Below are positions 28,601 through 38,794 of a stretch of DNA of 64,000 nucleotides, piece after piece (the stretch's first letter is position 1; each line of letters opens with the position of its first letter). A program made the position numbers and the translations under genes. The DNA comes from Secundilactobacillus silagincola (GTDB lineage Bacteria; Bacillota; Bacilli; Lactobacillales; Lactobacillaceae), in contig NZ_BCMJ01000004.1 in the NCBI RefSeq assembly GCF_002583405.1, positions 1-64,000 on the forward strand. Reading direction: 5' to 3'. The notes beneath the pieces are model-generated. The model was given only the letters and a program-made list of their open reading frames with translations, was not told where the DNA came from and ran no database searches.

Positions 28601-28629
28601 ATAATAACATGAAATGTAACCGGTTACAA
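28601..28629 (-). promoter_or_regulatory. Promoter with overlapping cre site
   Basis: The plus-strand word TGTAACCGGTTACA (28615-28628) is a perfect palindrome and an exact match to the CcpA-binding consensus TGWAANCGNTNWCA. On the minus strand TTGTAA, 17 bases and TATTAT form a good promoter whose -35 and spacer are covered by the cre. This predicts catabolite repression of a transcript that runs toward nupC, or of an unannotated RNA. Confidence 0.65.
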
Positions 28630-28707
28630 CAAAAATGTTCGAACTTTTTTAGGGGAATTTTGTGGGGTCGGTTGAGCACAATTTATTGGCTGTAATTCCC
28701 GCTATTA

Positions 28708-28757
28708 AAGCAAACAGCCCAACGGCCAGTCGTCATTGACCAGCCGTTGAGCTGCTT
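28708..28757 (-). terminator. Terminator of rpiA
   Basis: A long stem, AAGCAGCTCAACGGCTGGTCA against TGACGACTGGCCGTTGGGCTG, then TTTGCTTTAA on the minus strand, about 45 bases after the stop. Confidence 0.75.
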
Positions 28758-28803
28758 AAAATCTTGTCGGGACAGCAATCGTGCTTACCCGTTTTTTCAC
28801 TGC

Positions 28804-29484
28804 TTATTTTGTTTTAACAACTGCACCATCTTGGGTACCAATAACCACCGTCTTGGTCATGTCCAAGAACAATCCATGTTCAACAACGCCAGTCATATTG
28901 CTCAATTCGTCAGCCAAATCGTAAGGAGCCGCGATTTTATCCAAATGCAGGTCAACGATAATGTTGCCCTCATCCGTCCGGAAAAGCTTGCCATCTTTTT
29001 GACGAACTTCCGGCTTGTAGCCCAAGTCAGCCAACCGCTTAACCAGCTGATGATGGCCGTATGCCAGGACTTCAACGGGAAGCGGGAACTTGCCCAATTG
29101 ATCGACGACTTTGCTTTCGTCAACGATCCAAGCGCATTCCTTAGAATTAGTGGCAACCAGTTTTTCCCACGTCTGGGCACCGCCACCACCCTTAATACCG
29201 TTGATTTGGGGATCAACTTCATCCGCACCATCGATGGTAATGTCAATGGTATCAACGTCATCCAGCGATTTAATTTCCATACCAAGCTTCCGACCATATT
29301 CAGCCGTCCGATTAGAGGTTGGGACACCGGTAAAGTGCACGCCGTCCTTCTTGATACGTTCACCTAGCGCGTCTAATAAGTAACGCACTGTACTACCAGT
29401 ACCGAGGCCGACAGTCATACCATCTTCCACCAATTCAGCAGCCTTATATCCGGCAATTTTTTTAAGTTCATCTTGAGTCTTCAT
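28804..29484 (-). CDS. rpiA: Ribose-5-phosphate isomerase A
   Basis: The enzyme interconverts ribose-5-phosphate and ribulose-5-phosphate. The 226-residue protein has GLGTGSTVRYLLDAL (phosphate loop), the catalytic ITIDGADEVDPQINGIKGGGGA and VDESKVVDQLGKFPLPVEVL. AGGAGG precedes ATG at six bases. It is a single-gene unit with its own terminator. In this nucleoside cluster it would route ribose from nucleosides into the pentose phosphate / phosphoketolase path. Confidence 0.96.
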   Translation of the reverse strand: MKTQDELKKIAGYKAAELVEDGMTVGLGTGSTVRYLLDALGERIKKDGVHFTGVPTSNRTAEYGRKLGMEIKSLDDVDTIDITIDGADEVDPQINGIKGGGGAQTWEKLVATNSKECAWIVDESKVVDQLGKFPLPVEVLAYGHHQLVKRLADLGYKPEVRQKDGKLFRTDEGNIIVDLHLDKIAAPYDLADELSNMTGVVEHGLFLDMTKTVVIGTQDGAVVKTK

Positions 29485-29590
29485 ACGTATCCTCCTGAGT
29501 TAGTAAAACGATTTTATTAACTTGAATTCCAGATGTTATTCTATGCGTTTGTTAGAGGACGGTCAAGGACCAAGTGACCACAAGAAACCC

Positions 29591-29632
29591 CGACACCATC
29601 TCCGAATGCTCAGAAATGGTGCCGGGGTCCTA
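29591..29632 (-). terminator. Terminator of the giant adhesin gene
   Basis: ACCCCGGCACCAT pairs with ATGGTGTCGGGGT, followed by TTTCTT on the minus strand. Confidence 0.85.
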
Positions 29633-29681
29633 TTTGCAAAATTCGTTGAAACACCTCAACTATGCATTATCTGAAACCTGA

Positions 29682-32600
29682 TCAACCTTTTTTACGCTTT
29701 GCTCTTACCATTAAGCCAATAGTACCCAACAGAATCACAAGGCCTAATAAGAGTAACCAGTTTTGCTTCATCCATTCACCAGTCTGAGGTAAGAAGCCCT
29801 TGGCAGCTGTACCAGAACCGCTAGTACCACTCGTATGAGCTTGCGGTGCTGTTGAACCACCAGTTCCTAACGTACCTGAACCACCGAGAGTATCTTCGGT
29901 ATCCGTACCAATTCCGGTACCTGGTTCAGACGCTGGCGGAACAAAACCTGGAACGGTTGTATCTGGTTCTTCTGGCGTATGCGGTTCATCTTCAGGTGTT
30001 GGGTCAGCGCGGTTGTAGTAAACAACTTTGGCGCTTCCAGGATCGTTAGTCATCACAACACCAGTGGCGGTTAAGCCTTCCCGTTCTGGTGCTTGTCCCT
30101 GACTAACGCTAGTCTGGTAGCCATCTGCTGAGTAGTCACTTTCAGTGATCTGATAGTGAGTCCCATTTGGTACCTGCCAACGAATCGTTTCGCCGTCCAT
30201 CAATGCAAACGAGCTGCTGCCATCCATATCAAGCATCATTTGACTGGTGATGTGTTCGCCAAGTGGTGTTGTCATGACAACATCAACTGTACCAGTCAAC
30301 GGATTCATCTGATCATCGAGGAAGCGAATGTTGAATTCGAATCCGCGATCACGTTCGCCATTTTCGCCGATCACTGACTTAGTTAAGCTTAGCCAAGCAG
30401 TCTGTGGCTGTGCTGGCCGATCGTTGATGAAGGTTACCGCCTGATCTGAACCGTTTTGAATCGTGATTGGATCAGTGGTCGTACCTAGCATTTCGCTACC
30501 GTGGTTGATCTGATGACTGGTTTCGTAATCGCCATCAGGAGTTTCGCTAACAACCATGTGCATATTTGCCGGTAAATTACTGATCTGCAGACGTTCGCCA
30601 CCCTTTAAGGCAACCGTAAGCTGACCATTTTCGAAGGTCACATTGCTGGTAGTCTGTCGGCCATCAGCAGTCGTCTTAGTCGCCGTGTAGTCACCGGTAA
30701 ACGCCTCATCCGTCTTCCATTCGCCCGTTTCAGTATCTTCAACCTGAGCATCAACCGTAAATTCAAACGCCCGGTTTCTGTCAGTATCACTAATTTCACC
30801 TGAGAGTTTCTTATCAAGAACCAGGTTGCCAGTTTCAAGACTGTTGGTAAAGGTAATCCGTGGCACGTCTGTTTCATCCAATGTCACAGGTTCCGCTACT
30901 AATCCTTCTTCTGGTGACCCGTTGTTCTTAGCCCAAGTGGTCATCATGTTAGCGATATCTGGATCAGTTTCGCTAACTTGGAACTGTTCGTCATCATTCA
31001 GTGGCAAGCCTTCAATCACTGCGTACTGATCTGCTTTCAATTCAAGAGTAGCTTGTCCATTGGTGAATTCTACTTCTGAGTTTTCCTGCAGTTCATTGTT
31101 GCTGCGACTGTAAACCTTCACGTTATACTTGCCGTTAAACTCTTCGTTAGTGATCCATTCATCTGTGTCATCCGCATCTTCAGTGTCTGCATCGTTGCTA
31201 TCTTTGTCCGCAATCTTTTGAGCATCCACTGTAAACTCAAACTTACGGTGGTCGTCAGTGTAAGCGCCCTTGACAATCTTATCTACTCGCAGGCTACCTA
31301 CTGGATCTCGAACATTTCGGTAAGAAACAACTTCGGTTTGGTCTTCTGTGATAGTGACGTTCGGACGGTTACGCTGGCTTAATTCTTCATAGCTGCCCTC
31401 ACTATTCACGTTCCAAGTTGCTTTCAAATCATTCGAATCCGTTTCGATGACCGCTAAGCGAACACCTTCTGGTAAATCAGAAACGTTAATCGTCTGACCA
31501 TCTTTCAAGCTAATTTCTGCTCGGCCACTACGGTCAAACTCAATCCGCTTCGTCTCTGAATGTCCAGAAACGTCGTAACTCTTATTAGCGACCATCCAAC
31601 GAGTTGAACGACTTGCACGAAGTTCAAACTTGTAGTCTTTATCCTTGTCCGCGTCATCATGAGAGGCCACGAACTTATTCAGTTCCAGCTTACCAGTGGC
31701 AATCTTGTTAGTGAAACGCACATGTGCGGTGTCACCTTCTCCAACAGTCACTGGAGCCGCTTTTTCTCTGTTACCTTGCGTTGTACCAATGTCCCAAGTC
31801 GTCGTCACTAACCGATTTTGACGTTCTTCGGTTACTTGATATTGACCAGTTGGTAAGTTTTGAATCAACAGCTGTTCGCCTGGTAAAATTGTAACTTCCG
31901 CTTCACCATTTTCAAAACTCACTTTTTGCGAAGTCGTCGTCCCATTGGTGTGTGTCAAAGTAGCATCAAATTTACGCTCTAAATCTTGATTTTCATCTAA
32001 AGCTTTGATGGTAAACTTAATACCCTTATCCGTTGGGTACGAACCTTCAGCCCGTTTTTGTAGCATTAAACTACCATAGATTGGTCGCGCATTCGTGTAG
32101 TTTACAGCGACATTTTTGCCATCTGGAATCGTCACGGTCGGACCGTCTTCGTCATCATCTTCATCACCATTAACGGTGTAACTGACGTTGAAATCAGAGT
32201 GTTGTTCTTCAGAGATTTTAAGTTGAACACCTGCAGGTAAGCCAAGCACTTTTACTGATTGGTTATGGCTTAACTTAAGTGTTGCTTGTCCCTCATCATT
32301 GAACTTAACATGATCTCTGCCATTAAAGTTGGTTTCAACATCATAAGTTTCATCTGCTACTTTTCCGATATCATCGTCAGCAGCTTGAATAGTGAAAGTA
32401 AACTCAGTGTCTTGATCGCCAGGTAGTGGGTTTAAAACCTTCTTATTCAGTTCCAAACTACCATTAGCAATCTTGTTAGTGAACAGAACATGAGTGGTGT
32501 CGTTTTCTTTAACAGTAGCGTCATCCGCAACTAAGCCAGTACCGTCGTTGTTATCAACTTTCCAAGTGGTGATCACTGAATCTTCCTGATCGTCTTCAGT

Positions 32601-35600
32601 AACTTTGTATTCCCCAAGAGGTAAGTTCTTAACTTCCAATTTTTCGCCTGGTTTAATTGAAACGTCGGCTTTACCACCATTAAATTCAACTTTCTTATTA
32701 AGCGTTGTACCATCAGTCTGTCGTAAAGTTGCACTAAACTCATCATCTAAATCTTTGTTAGCATCTAAGGCTTCAATCGTAAAGCCGATTGCATCACCTG
32801 TCGGATACGAACCTTCAGCCTGCTTTTCTAACAACAGACTACCAGATTTAGGACGCGTATTCGTGTAGTTCACTGAAACGTTTTTATCATCAGGAACCGT
32901 CACGGTCGGACCGTCTGCATCCTCATCTTCTTCGCCACCACCAATATTATAAGTTGCATTAAAATCAGGGTGGTTGTCTTCAGTGATTCGCAGGTGGACA
33001 CCTGCAGGTAACCCAAGAATTTTCACTGATTGGTCATGAGTCAGACTCAGGGTTGCTTGCCCTTTATCATTGAAATCAATGTCGTCCATGCCGTTATTGC
33101 CATCAACTGTGAAGGTCCGGTTCTTAACCTTGTTAACGTCATCGTCATTTACACCTGTAATGGTGAATGTAAATGGCGTCACGTTGTCGCCAGGTAGTTG
33201 GTTCAACACTTTCTTGTTTAATGTTAATGACCCATTTGGCAACGCATTGGTAAACGTCACGTTGTGCATATCATTCGCATCATCCAATTTAACTGGGTCA
33301 GTAACACTCCCTTTACCTGACTGAGAACCAGCTTCCCAACTTGTTTCAATGTGGCTGTCGCCAGTCTCTGCTTCGGTAATCGTAAATTCTGTGTTCAATG
33401 GCAGCTCAGTGATAATCACATGTTCATTACCTTTCAGTGAAATATCAGTTTTGCCATTCTTAAATTCTAAAGTACCTGTGCTGTCAATGCCACCTTGAGC
33501 ATTATATTTAGCAAATGGATATTTACCATTCACTGTATCATCCGTCTCAATTTCAAACTTGAATTGTTCATTAGCAGAAACTGAGCTTGAAATTTTCTTC
33601 ATTAAATTAATTTGACCAGATTTGCTAAAGCTGTTCTTGTAATACACATATTGTGGCTCATTTGAATTGATAATTACTGAGTTATCACCATTACCATATT
33701 CACCACCGTTAATGGACCAAGTGGTTTCCAGGTTATTTGCTTCCGGTTTTTCCTCAGTAACTTTAAGTTTCGTACCCTTTGGTAGATTCTTAATATAAAC
33801 ATATTCTTGGTCAGATAGTTCAAAGTTAACTTTACCTTCTGAGTCAAATTGAACCGTTCTTAACGCGCCTTCCGCATCATAACGATTTCCCTTTACTGCA
33901 GTTTTACTGTCATCGTTAGCTGCCTCAACCGTAAAGTTATACTTCTTGTTATTATCTGCTTGAGATCCGCCACTAACTGTCTTTCTAACTTCTAGGTCAC
34001 CAAGGTCAGCCGTGTTTAGGAAGCGAACTCTCACTGGACTTGCATTGTTTTCTTCAAGTTCGAATTTCTCGGTTGTATAAGCGTTTTGATATTCGCCACC
34101 GTTAACCGAAACTTGTGTTGCATAACCATCTTCACGGTTAACTTCGCTAACTTGGTAGTACCAAGGAGATTTGCTACCATCAGCAGCAACCTTTTCAATC
34201 GGTAACTTTTCAATCGTACGGCTGTCTGCTCCTGGAACAGTTATTTTCTGGCTAATACCGTCTACAAACTTCACTTGACCTGAACTACCATATAGGTCAT
34301 AAGTGCCATTAAAACTGGTATCAACATTACCATTTTCGTCTAATGCACGCACTTCAAAGTCAAATTCTTTTGAGGAAGCAATCTTTTCAACGTCTTTCCG
34401 GATGGTTAAACCGCCAGTTGGTACATCATGGTTATTGATCTTCGGATTATGATTCTGCCAGTTTTCTGCATCATGTCTGTCCTTATCGAAGACAAACTCA
34501 GCTAACTGGCTATCTTTATCATTTTCCGGAACACCCACTTCAACAATGCGGTACTCCAGTAATGTCCCCAGCATATAGAATTGGAGGAAACCTTCTTCAT
34601 TAGAAGTCACTGGTTCAATCTTCTTTCCATCCATGCCGACTGCATCTGTCCATACGCCGCTACCTTTTCGAGACTGCTGCAGCTTAAAGGTTGCTCCAGG
34701 TAATGGCTTGTTAGCATCGGCATCCATTTTAAGGAATCGAACACCCCAACTTTCAATAAACGCGCCACTGGTAATCTCATAAGAATCGCTGTAGCCGGTG
34801 TTATGACCATTTGCTTGAATCGTCACACCGTTACCGTAAGAGTTGCTCTTACCAGTCATCGTTGTCTTATAGTTTAGGTGAATTGGCCGTTTAACTTCTC
34901 GTTCAAACGTGATTATCATCTCGTCTGGATATTGTTTGACTGTATAATCCTTACCATATTCTAGAACTTCAGTCCTGCCAGATTCATCCACTTCTACATT
35001 ATATTTACCGTCTTTTTCCGTGTGTTTAACATCAACGAGGCTAATTTCAAGATCATCTGGGGCTACCCCATGAATATGATCACCAGTCAGTTTATCGGTA
35101 ATAACTGGTTTACCAATGTTCATACTCGTTGCGTTAAGAATAGCGTTCCATTCAATCTTGTTATCTTTCACTGCGCCATGTTGCTTTTGACCATAAATAC
35201 CTGTCGTGGTCAGTGAAGCCTGGGCTTCATCTTTAAAAGCCTCTTTACTGCCAAAGGAAACTGCCACATCATTTAAGAATTCGTGTGAGTCCGGCAGGCT
35301 AACATCTTCATCACCTTTATTAGCTTCATTCCACGCCTTTAAATCAATTGGTGTTTCAAATTGTAATGAAAGGTATGAATAGGTTTTTTCTGGTGCTTTT
35401 TCAGTGAAAGTAATCTTAATGGTTGCTTCTTCCGGATCATCTTCATTGAAAGTAAGCACATAGTGGTCTTTTGAAATTGGTTGTGGATCTTTACCATCTT
35501 TATTTAACGCATAAAGCTTATATGGCGAATCTTCAGCGTCATCAGGAAGAAAACTGAGATACTTGATGCCACCACGATTAAGTGTATCTTTCACCGTGAT

Positions 35601-38555
35601 TTCATTCACGTCGCCAGCTTTTGCGCTAAAGTAAGTGTTTAATCGACTACCAATACCTACTGACCACTCAACGGTATTGTCTTTGCTTTCTGGATTATCC
35701 GTCAGCTTAAGTTCGCCGCCTTTATGACCATCGCGAACATAGTCAGGATCAAAAGATACAGAGGCATCCGCATACTCATGACGTTGATTGTTGATCACAG
35801 CACCAACACGGTTGAGATGTTCCTTGCTATTCCATTCATGTTTGGTTTGAATCTTGATTGAAATTTCTTCTCCTGAGAGGTACCCGCCATCAAATTCAAA
35901 CTGAAGTGCTTGATTCCCAGTTGTTCCATTTTCATCAAAATTAAACAGTGTCTTATCGTTAGTTCTATTTTGAGTAGCCATCCCTCGTTTAATGGTCAAA
36001 CCTTTTATGCCATGACTATCAAGATTGTTCAAGTCGATTCGCTCACCTTTAACCTCAACATATTCAATATCATCGGTCTTTACATCATCCGGTAACACAT
36101 CGATGACTTTCAAAGTATTGAAGGTACGTCCTGCCTGGTTAACGGTCATCGACCAGTTGATAAAGGCATCTTCGCCTTCGTGCACTGTTCGATCTAGTTC
36201 ACCGCTTTTGGTAATCAACTGACCACCATGTCCACCAATTTCACCACTATCCTGACTACCATCATTTAAGGAAAGTGAAATAGTGTTGTTAACGTTATTT
36301 AGTTGCCCTTCACCGTCTTCTTTAGTTCGGTAAGAAAGATAGAGTTTCTGATCATTACCGGTCTTTTCGAGCATTGCAATCAAGGCATCTAGAGATGCGT
36401 TATCATTCTTGGTATCGATAGTCATTACTTTATTCATATCAGTGATGTCAACTTCTTCAAAAGACTCGGTAACATCTGTATCTTTACCAATATTGGTAAT
36501 CTTTAAATCAAGTAAATTCTCATCAAAAATATGCGTTCCCTTCAGCGTATCAGTGATTTTCATTGTCTTTAATGCTTCTCGTTTTTGTTCTAGGGTTGCA
36601 TACTGAGACATATCGATCATGATGGTTGCGTTCCAATAATATAGCCCTTCTATAGGATCGTACTTATCGTATGCCTTCGTTATTTGTGAGTTAGTTACAT
36701 CGGCGTAAGCATCTTCTAAATTAACGTTTTCGCCAAATGAACCACCGACTTTATTGGCAAATTTACCAATTGCACCTTTTTCGTATGCAGTGGTAAATTC
36801 AAAAGTTAAACTGCCCTCAACTTCACGATCAGAAGTACTCGTCAACTCTTGCGATGTTTTACTTGGATCTTCCGACCAACCCTCAAACTCATCTTTCAGA
36901 CTATCCTTAGTTTTATCGTTACTGTAATAAACATTCCAGTCTGTAAAACTATGTTGCTGATTATTTGCTAACTGCAAGGTATCAGTTAAAGTGATATCCT
37001 TGAAATATTTTGTTGCGCCTTGACTGGAATTATGTCTTAAAGTCACCGTCCAACGAATCTCATTGCCACCGATAAATTTACCGCTTTTAGCTAATAAATC
37101 TTCAGTTTGAACTGGATCGACAGTAATTGTTGCTTCTTCACTAAATTCAAATTCGATTGGCTCTGACCCATTATATTTGTGGTCGAATGACATATTGTAA
37201 TGCACATTTGTGTCATTCATCGTTTCATTAGTGAAAATCACTTTGATCTCTTGGAATGCTCGACCATTCGCAGCGGGATCATCATTACCTTTCGCCTTAT
37301 AGCTTAATTCCCATTCAGCATATTTATTACCGTTTGTATCAGTAATATCACCAGTTGGGCCTTCACTGTCCGCTGCGTCACTAACCCCATAAATTCTAAA
37401 AGTATAGTAGTCGCCCTCTTGAACGGCATGGGTACCCAACTTTTCTAACAGTTTTGCTGATTGCCATTCATACGTCAGTGTGAAATCACCTAACTCAGAA
37501 ACGTTTGCGTTATCATCCGTTAAACTAATTGGATTCTTGTTAGGTTGCTTTAACGTAATTGAATCAAACAAGCTTTTACTTAAGGCACCTTCGCCAGTGT
37601 TATTTTGCAAAATAGTATTCAGGTTCGTCCCAGCCCGAGTTTCCTTCTTATCGTTACTTTCCCGCTCCACACCATCTTTTTCGCTCTCTGCATTAGCAGT
37701 ACGCGCGTTCTTCTTCAGAGTGTCAGCGGTCTTTTCATCTTCTTTTTTCTTATCTTCAGCTTCTTGTTTAGCTTTGGCTTCAGCTTCTCGTTTAGCCTCA
37801 GCCTCTTCTTTAGCTGCGTCCTCTTTGGCCTTGTCTTCCTTAGCCTTATCTTCATTTGCATCCTTCGCAGGCGCTTCTGATTCAGCGTTCTGCTCCGGTT
37901 GTTGCGCATCTTCTTTATCCTGTGCTTCTTGTTGCGCTTGTTGTGCCTGTTGCGCTTCTTGAGCCTGCTGCGCGTCAATGAATGAAGTCAGCGACTGTAC
38001 CATATTAGCTGGCAGCTCAGTCGGTGTCCCAGCTTCCTTCATCTCTTCTTCCGTTGCATTTTCGCTGACCACCGCTAATGGCTGAAGATGTTCACGTTGC
38101 GAACCCAGCGCAATTGGCAGGATCATGCTGGTCATGGGTGCCGTGAATTGAACCGGTACCTTCAGTTTGAAAGTCGCACTGGTTTCCACGTTCTTCCATT
38201 CCAGCTGCGGTTGTTTATTCTTACGGCGTTCAAAGATCAGGGTGGCGTTGGTGTCCGTCACTGCAGACTCAGCCTTCACCTGTTCTTGCATCACCTTCAG
38301 TTGGTCCTCTGGCAGCCACATGTCTGCCTTACCATCAGCGTTCTCACCATCCTTATTATTGACCGTCACCGTCATTTCCAGATTGTTGGTCTCATTGACC
38401 TTCACTTGCCTGGCCCTATTACCCTGTGCGTCACTTAACTGGACTTCAGATAATTCGGTCCTGGACCGATCATCTGCCAGTGCCAGCACGCTTTGGTAAG
38501 AAGTTCCGAATACAAGCGTGATCACTGAGACAACTTGAATCAGTAATTTCTTCAT
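29682..38555 (-). CDS. Giant LPXTG-anchored adhesin with 11 tandem Ig-like (DUF5979-type) domains
   Basis: ATG 38555 (GGAGG seven bases upstream) gives 2957 residues. A signal peptide ends near ALA-DD (residue 26). Residues about 200-310 are a Lys/Glu/Ala/Gln-rich coiled region. Residues about 330-1260 hold several domains resembling the collagen/fibrinogen-binding folds of MSCRAMM proteins (for example DTLKGTHIFDENLLDLKI). One SpaA/Cna-B-type prealbumin domain sits near 1265-1345 (FLKMDADANKPLPGATFKL). Residues about 1385-2835 hold eleven repeats of about 130 residues with starts such as GSLTLNKKV, GSLLLEKQA and GKLELNKF, matching DUF5979-like stalk modules. The anchor is LPQTGE (near 2922), a membrane helix and KRKKG. 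Sortase should attach it to the wall; ligand unknown. It is transcribed alone. Confidence 0.9.
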   Translation of the reverse strand: MKKLLIQVVSVITLVFGTSYQSVLALADDRSRTELSEVQLSDAQGNRARQVKVNETNNLEMTVTVNNKDGENADGKADMWLPEDQLKVMQEQVKAESAVTDTNATLIFERRKNKQPQLEWKNVETSATFKLKVPVQFTAPMTSMILPIALGSQREHLQPLAVVSENATEEEMKEAGTPTELPANMVQSLTSFIDAQQAQEAQQAQQAQQEAQDKEDAQQPEQNAESEAPAKDANEDKAKEDKAKEDAAKEEAEAKREAEAKAKQEAEDKKKEDEKTADTLKKNARTANAESEKDGVERESNDKKETRAGTNLNTILQNNTGEGALSKSLFDSITLKQPNKNPISLTDDNANVSELGDFTLTYEWQSAKLLEKLGTHAVQEGDYYTFRIYGVSDAADSEGPTGDITDTNGNKYAEWELSYKAKGNDDPAANGRAFQEIKVIFTNETMNDTNVHYNMSFDHKYNGSEPIEFEFSEEATITVDPVQTEDLLAKSGKFIGGNEIRWTVTLRHNSSQGATKYFKDITLTDTLQLANNQQHSFTDWNVYYSNDKTKDSLKDEFEGWSEDPSKTSQELTSTSDREVEGSLTFEFTTAYEKGAIGKFANKVGGSFGENVNLEDAYADVTNSQITKAYDKYDPIEGLYYWNATIMIDMSQYATLEQKREALKTMKITDTLKGTHIFDENLLDLKITNIGKDTDVTESFEEVDITDMNKVMTIDTKNDNASLDALIAMLEKTGNDQKLYLSYRTKEDGEGQLNNVNNTISLSLNDGSQDSGEIGGHGGQLITKSGELDRTVHEGEDAFINWSMTVNQAGRTFNTLKVIDVLPDDVKTDDIEYVEVKGERIDLNNLDSHGIKGLTIKRGMATQNRTNDKTLFNFDENGTTGNQALQFEFDGGYLSGEEISIKIQTKHEWNSKEHLNRVGAVINNQRHEYADASVSFDPDYVRDGHKGGELKLTDNPESKDNTVEWSVGIGSRLNTYFSAKAGDVNEITVKDTLNRGGIKYLSFLPDDAEDSPYKLYALNKDGKDPQPISKDHYVLTFNEDDPEEATIKITFTEKAPEKTYSYLSLQFETPIDLKAWNEANKGDEDVSLPDSHEFLNDVAVSFGSKEAFKDEAQASLTTTGIYGQKQHGAVKDNKIEWNAILNATSMNIGKPVITDKLTGDHIHGVAPDDLEISLVDVKHTEKDGKYNVEVDESGRTEVLEYGKDYTVKQYPDEMIITFEREVKRPIHLNYKTTMTGKSNSYGNGVTIQANGHNTGYSDSYEITSGAFIESWGVRFLKMDADANKPLPGATFKLQQSRKGSGVWTDAVGMDGKKIEPVTSNEEGFLQFYMLGTLLEYRIVEVGVPENDKDSQLAEFVFDKDRHDAENWQNHNPKINNHDVPTGGLTIRKDVEKIASSKEFDFEVRALDENGNVDTSFNGTYDLYGSSGQVKFVDGISQKITVPGADSRTIEKLPIEKVAADGSKSPWYYQVSEVNREDGYATQVSVNGGEYQNAYTTEKFELEENNASPVRVRFLNTADLGDLEVRKTVSGGSQADNNKKYNFTVEAANDDSKTAVKGNRYDAEGALRTVQFDSEGKVNFELSDQEYVYIKNLPKGTKLKVTEEKPEANNLETTWSINGGEYGNGDNSVIINSNEPQYVYYKNSFSKSGQINLMKKISSSVSANEQFKFEIETDDTVNGKYPFAKYNAQGGIDSTGTLEFKNGKTDISLKGNEHVIITELPLNTEFTITEAETGDSHIETSWEAGSQSGKGSVTDPVKLDDANDMHNVTFTNALPNGSLTLNKKVLNQLPGDNVTPFTFTITGVNDDDVNKVKNRTFTVDGNNGMDDIDFNDKGQATLSLTHDQSVKILGLPAGVHLRITEDNHPDFNATYNIGGGEEDEDADGPTVTVPDDKNVSVNYTNTRPKSGSLLLEKQAEGSYPTGDAIGFTIEALDANKDLDDEFSATLRQTDGTTLNKKVEFNGGKADVSIKPGEKLEVKNLPLGEYKVTEDDQEDSVITTWKVDNNDGTGLVADDATVKENDTTHVLFTNKIANGSLELNKKVLNPLPGDQDTEFTFTIQAADDDIGKVADETYDVETNFNGRDHVKFNDEGQATLKLSHNQSVKVLGLPAGVQLKISEEQHSDFNVSYTVNGDEDDDEDGPTVTIPDGKNVAVNYTNARPIYGSLMLQKRAEGSYPTDKGIKFTIKALDENQDLERKFDATLTHTNGTTTSQKVSFENGEAEVTILPGEQLLIQNLPTGQYQVTEERQNRLVTTTWDIGTTQGNREKAAPVTVGEGDTAHVRFTNKIATGKLELNKFVASHDDADKDKDYKFELRASRSTRWMVANKSYDVSGHSETKRIEFDRSGRAEISLKDGQTINVSDLPEGVRLAVIETDSNDLKATWNVNSEGSYEELSQRNRPNVTITEDQTEVVSYRNVRDPVGSLRVDKIVKGAYTDDHRKFEFTVDAQKIADKDSNDADTEDADDTDEWITNEEFNGKYNVKVYSRSNNELQENSEVEFTNGQATLELKADQYAVIEGLPLNDDEQFQVSETDPDIANMMTTWAKNNGSPEEGLVAEPVTLDETDVPRITFTNSLETGNLVLDKKLSGEISDTDRNRAFEFTVDAQVEDTETGEWKTDEAFTGDYTATKTTADGRQTTSNVTFENGQLTVALKGGERLQISNLPANMHMVVSETPDGDYETSHQINHGSEMLGTTTDPITIQNGSDQAVTFINDRPAQPQTAWLSLTKSVIGENGERDRGFEFNIRFLDDQMNPLTGTVDVVMTTPLGEHITSQMMLDMDGSSSFALMDGETIRWQVPNGTHYQITESDYSADGYQTSVSQGQAPEREGLTATGVVMTNDPGSAKVVYYNRADPTPEDEPHTPEEPDTTVPGFVPPASEPGTGIGTDTEDTLGGSGTLGTGGSTAPQAHTSGTSGSGTAAKGFLPQTGEWMKQNWLLLLGLVILLGTIGLMVRAKRKKG

Positions 38556-38662
38556 AAGAATGCCTCCATTCACGTGTATAAGCGCTGACCTATCTAATAC
38601 ATTCACAATAAAAAATAGATGTGCGCGGATTTTGGAATTTTTGTAATATTTTTATGAATTTG

Positions 38663-38706
38663 GGCAAGGAAACCCGTTCTTTTAAGGACGTGTTTCCTTG
38701 CTTTTT
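38663..38706 (+). terminator. Hairpin with T-run left of tnpB
   Basis: GCAAGGAAAC and GTTTCCTTGC form a 10-bp stem, followed by TTTTT on the plus strand. No plus-strand gene ends here. It may protect tnpB from read-through or belong to the left end of the TnpB element. Confidence 0.5.
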
Positions 38707-38794
38707 CTGACATTGTTTGTTGGCAATCGGTTGGGAATATCGTATAATGAGAACATATGTTTGCTAACGATAAAACCAAAGGATGTTACCGCTT

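Noticed and set aside
28747-29367. 206-residue plus-strand frame opposite rpiA
   Set aside because: It is fully antisense to rpiA, which has clear catalytic motifs and a ribosome site; the plus frame has no ribosome site and no recognisable motif.
37480-37962. 160-residue Ser/Ala/Cys-rich plus-strand frame opposite the adhesin
   Set aside because: It is the complement of the Lys/Glu/Ala-rich coiled region of the adhesin; low complexity explains its openness.
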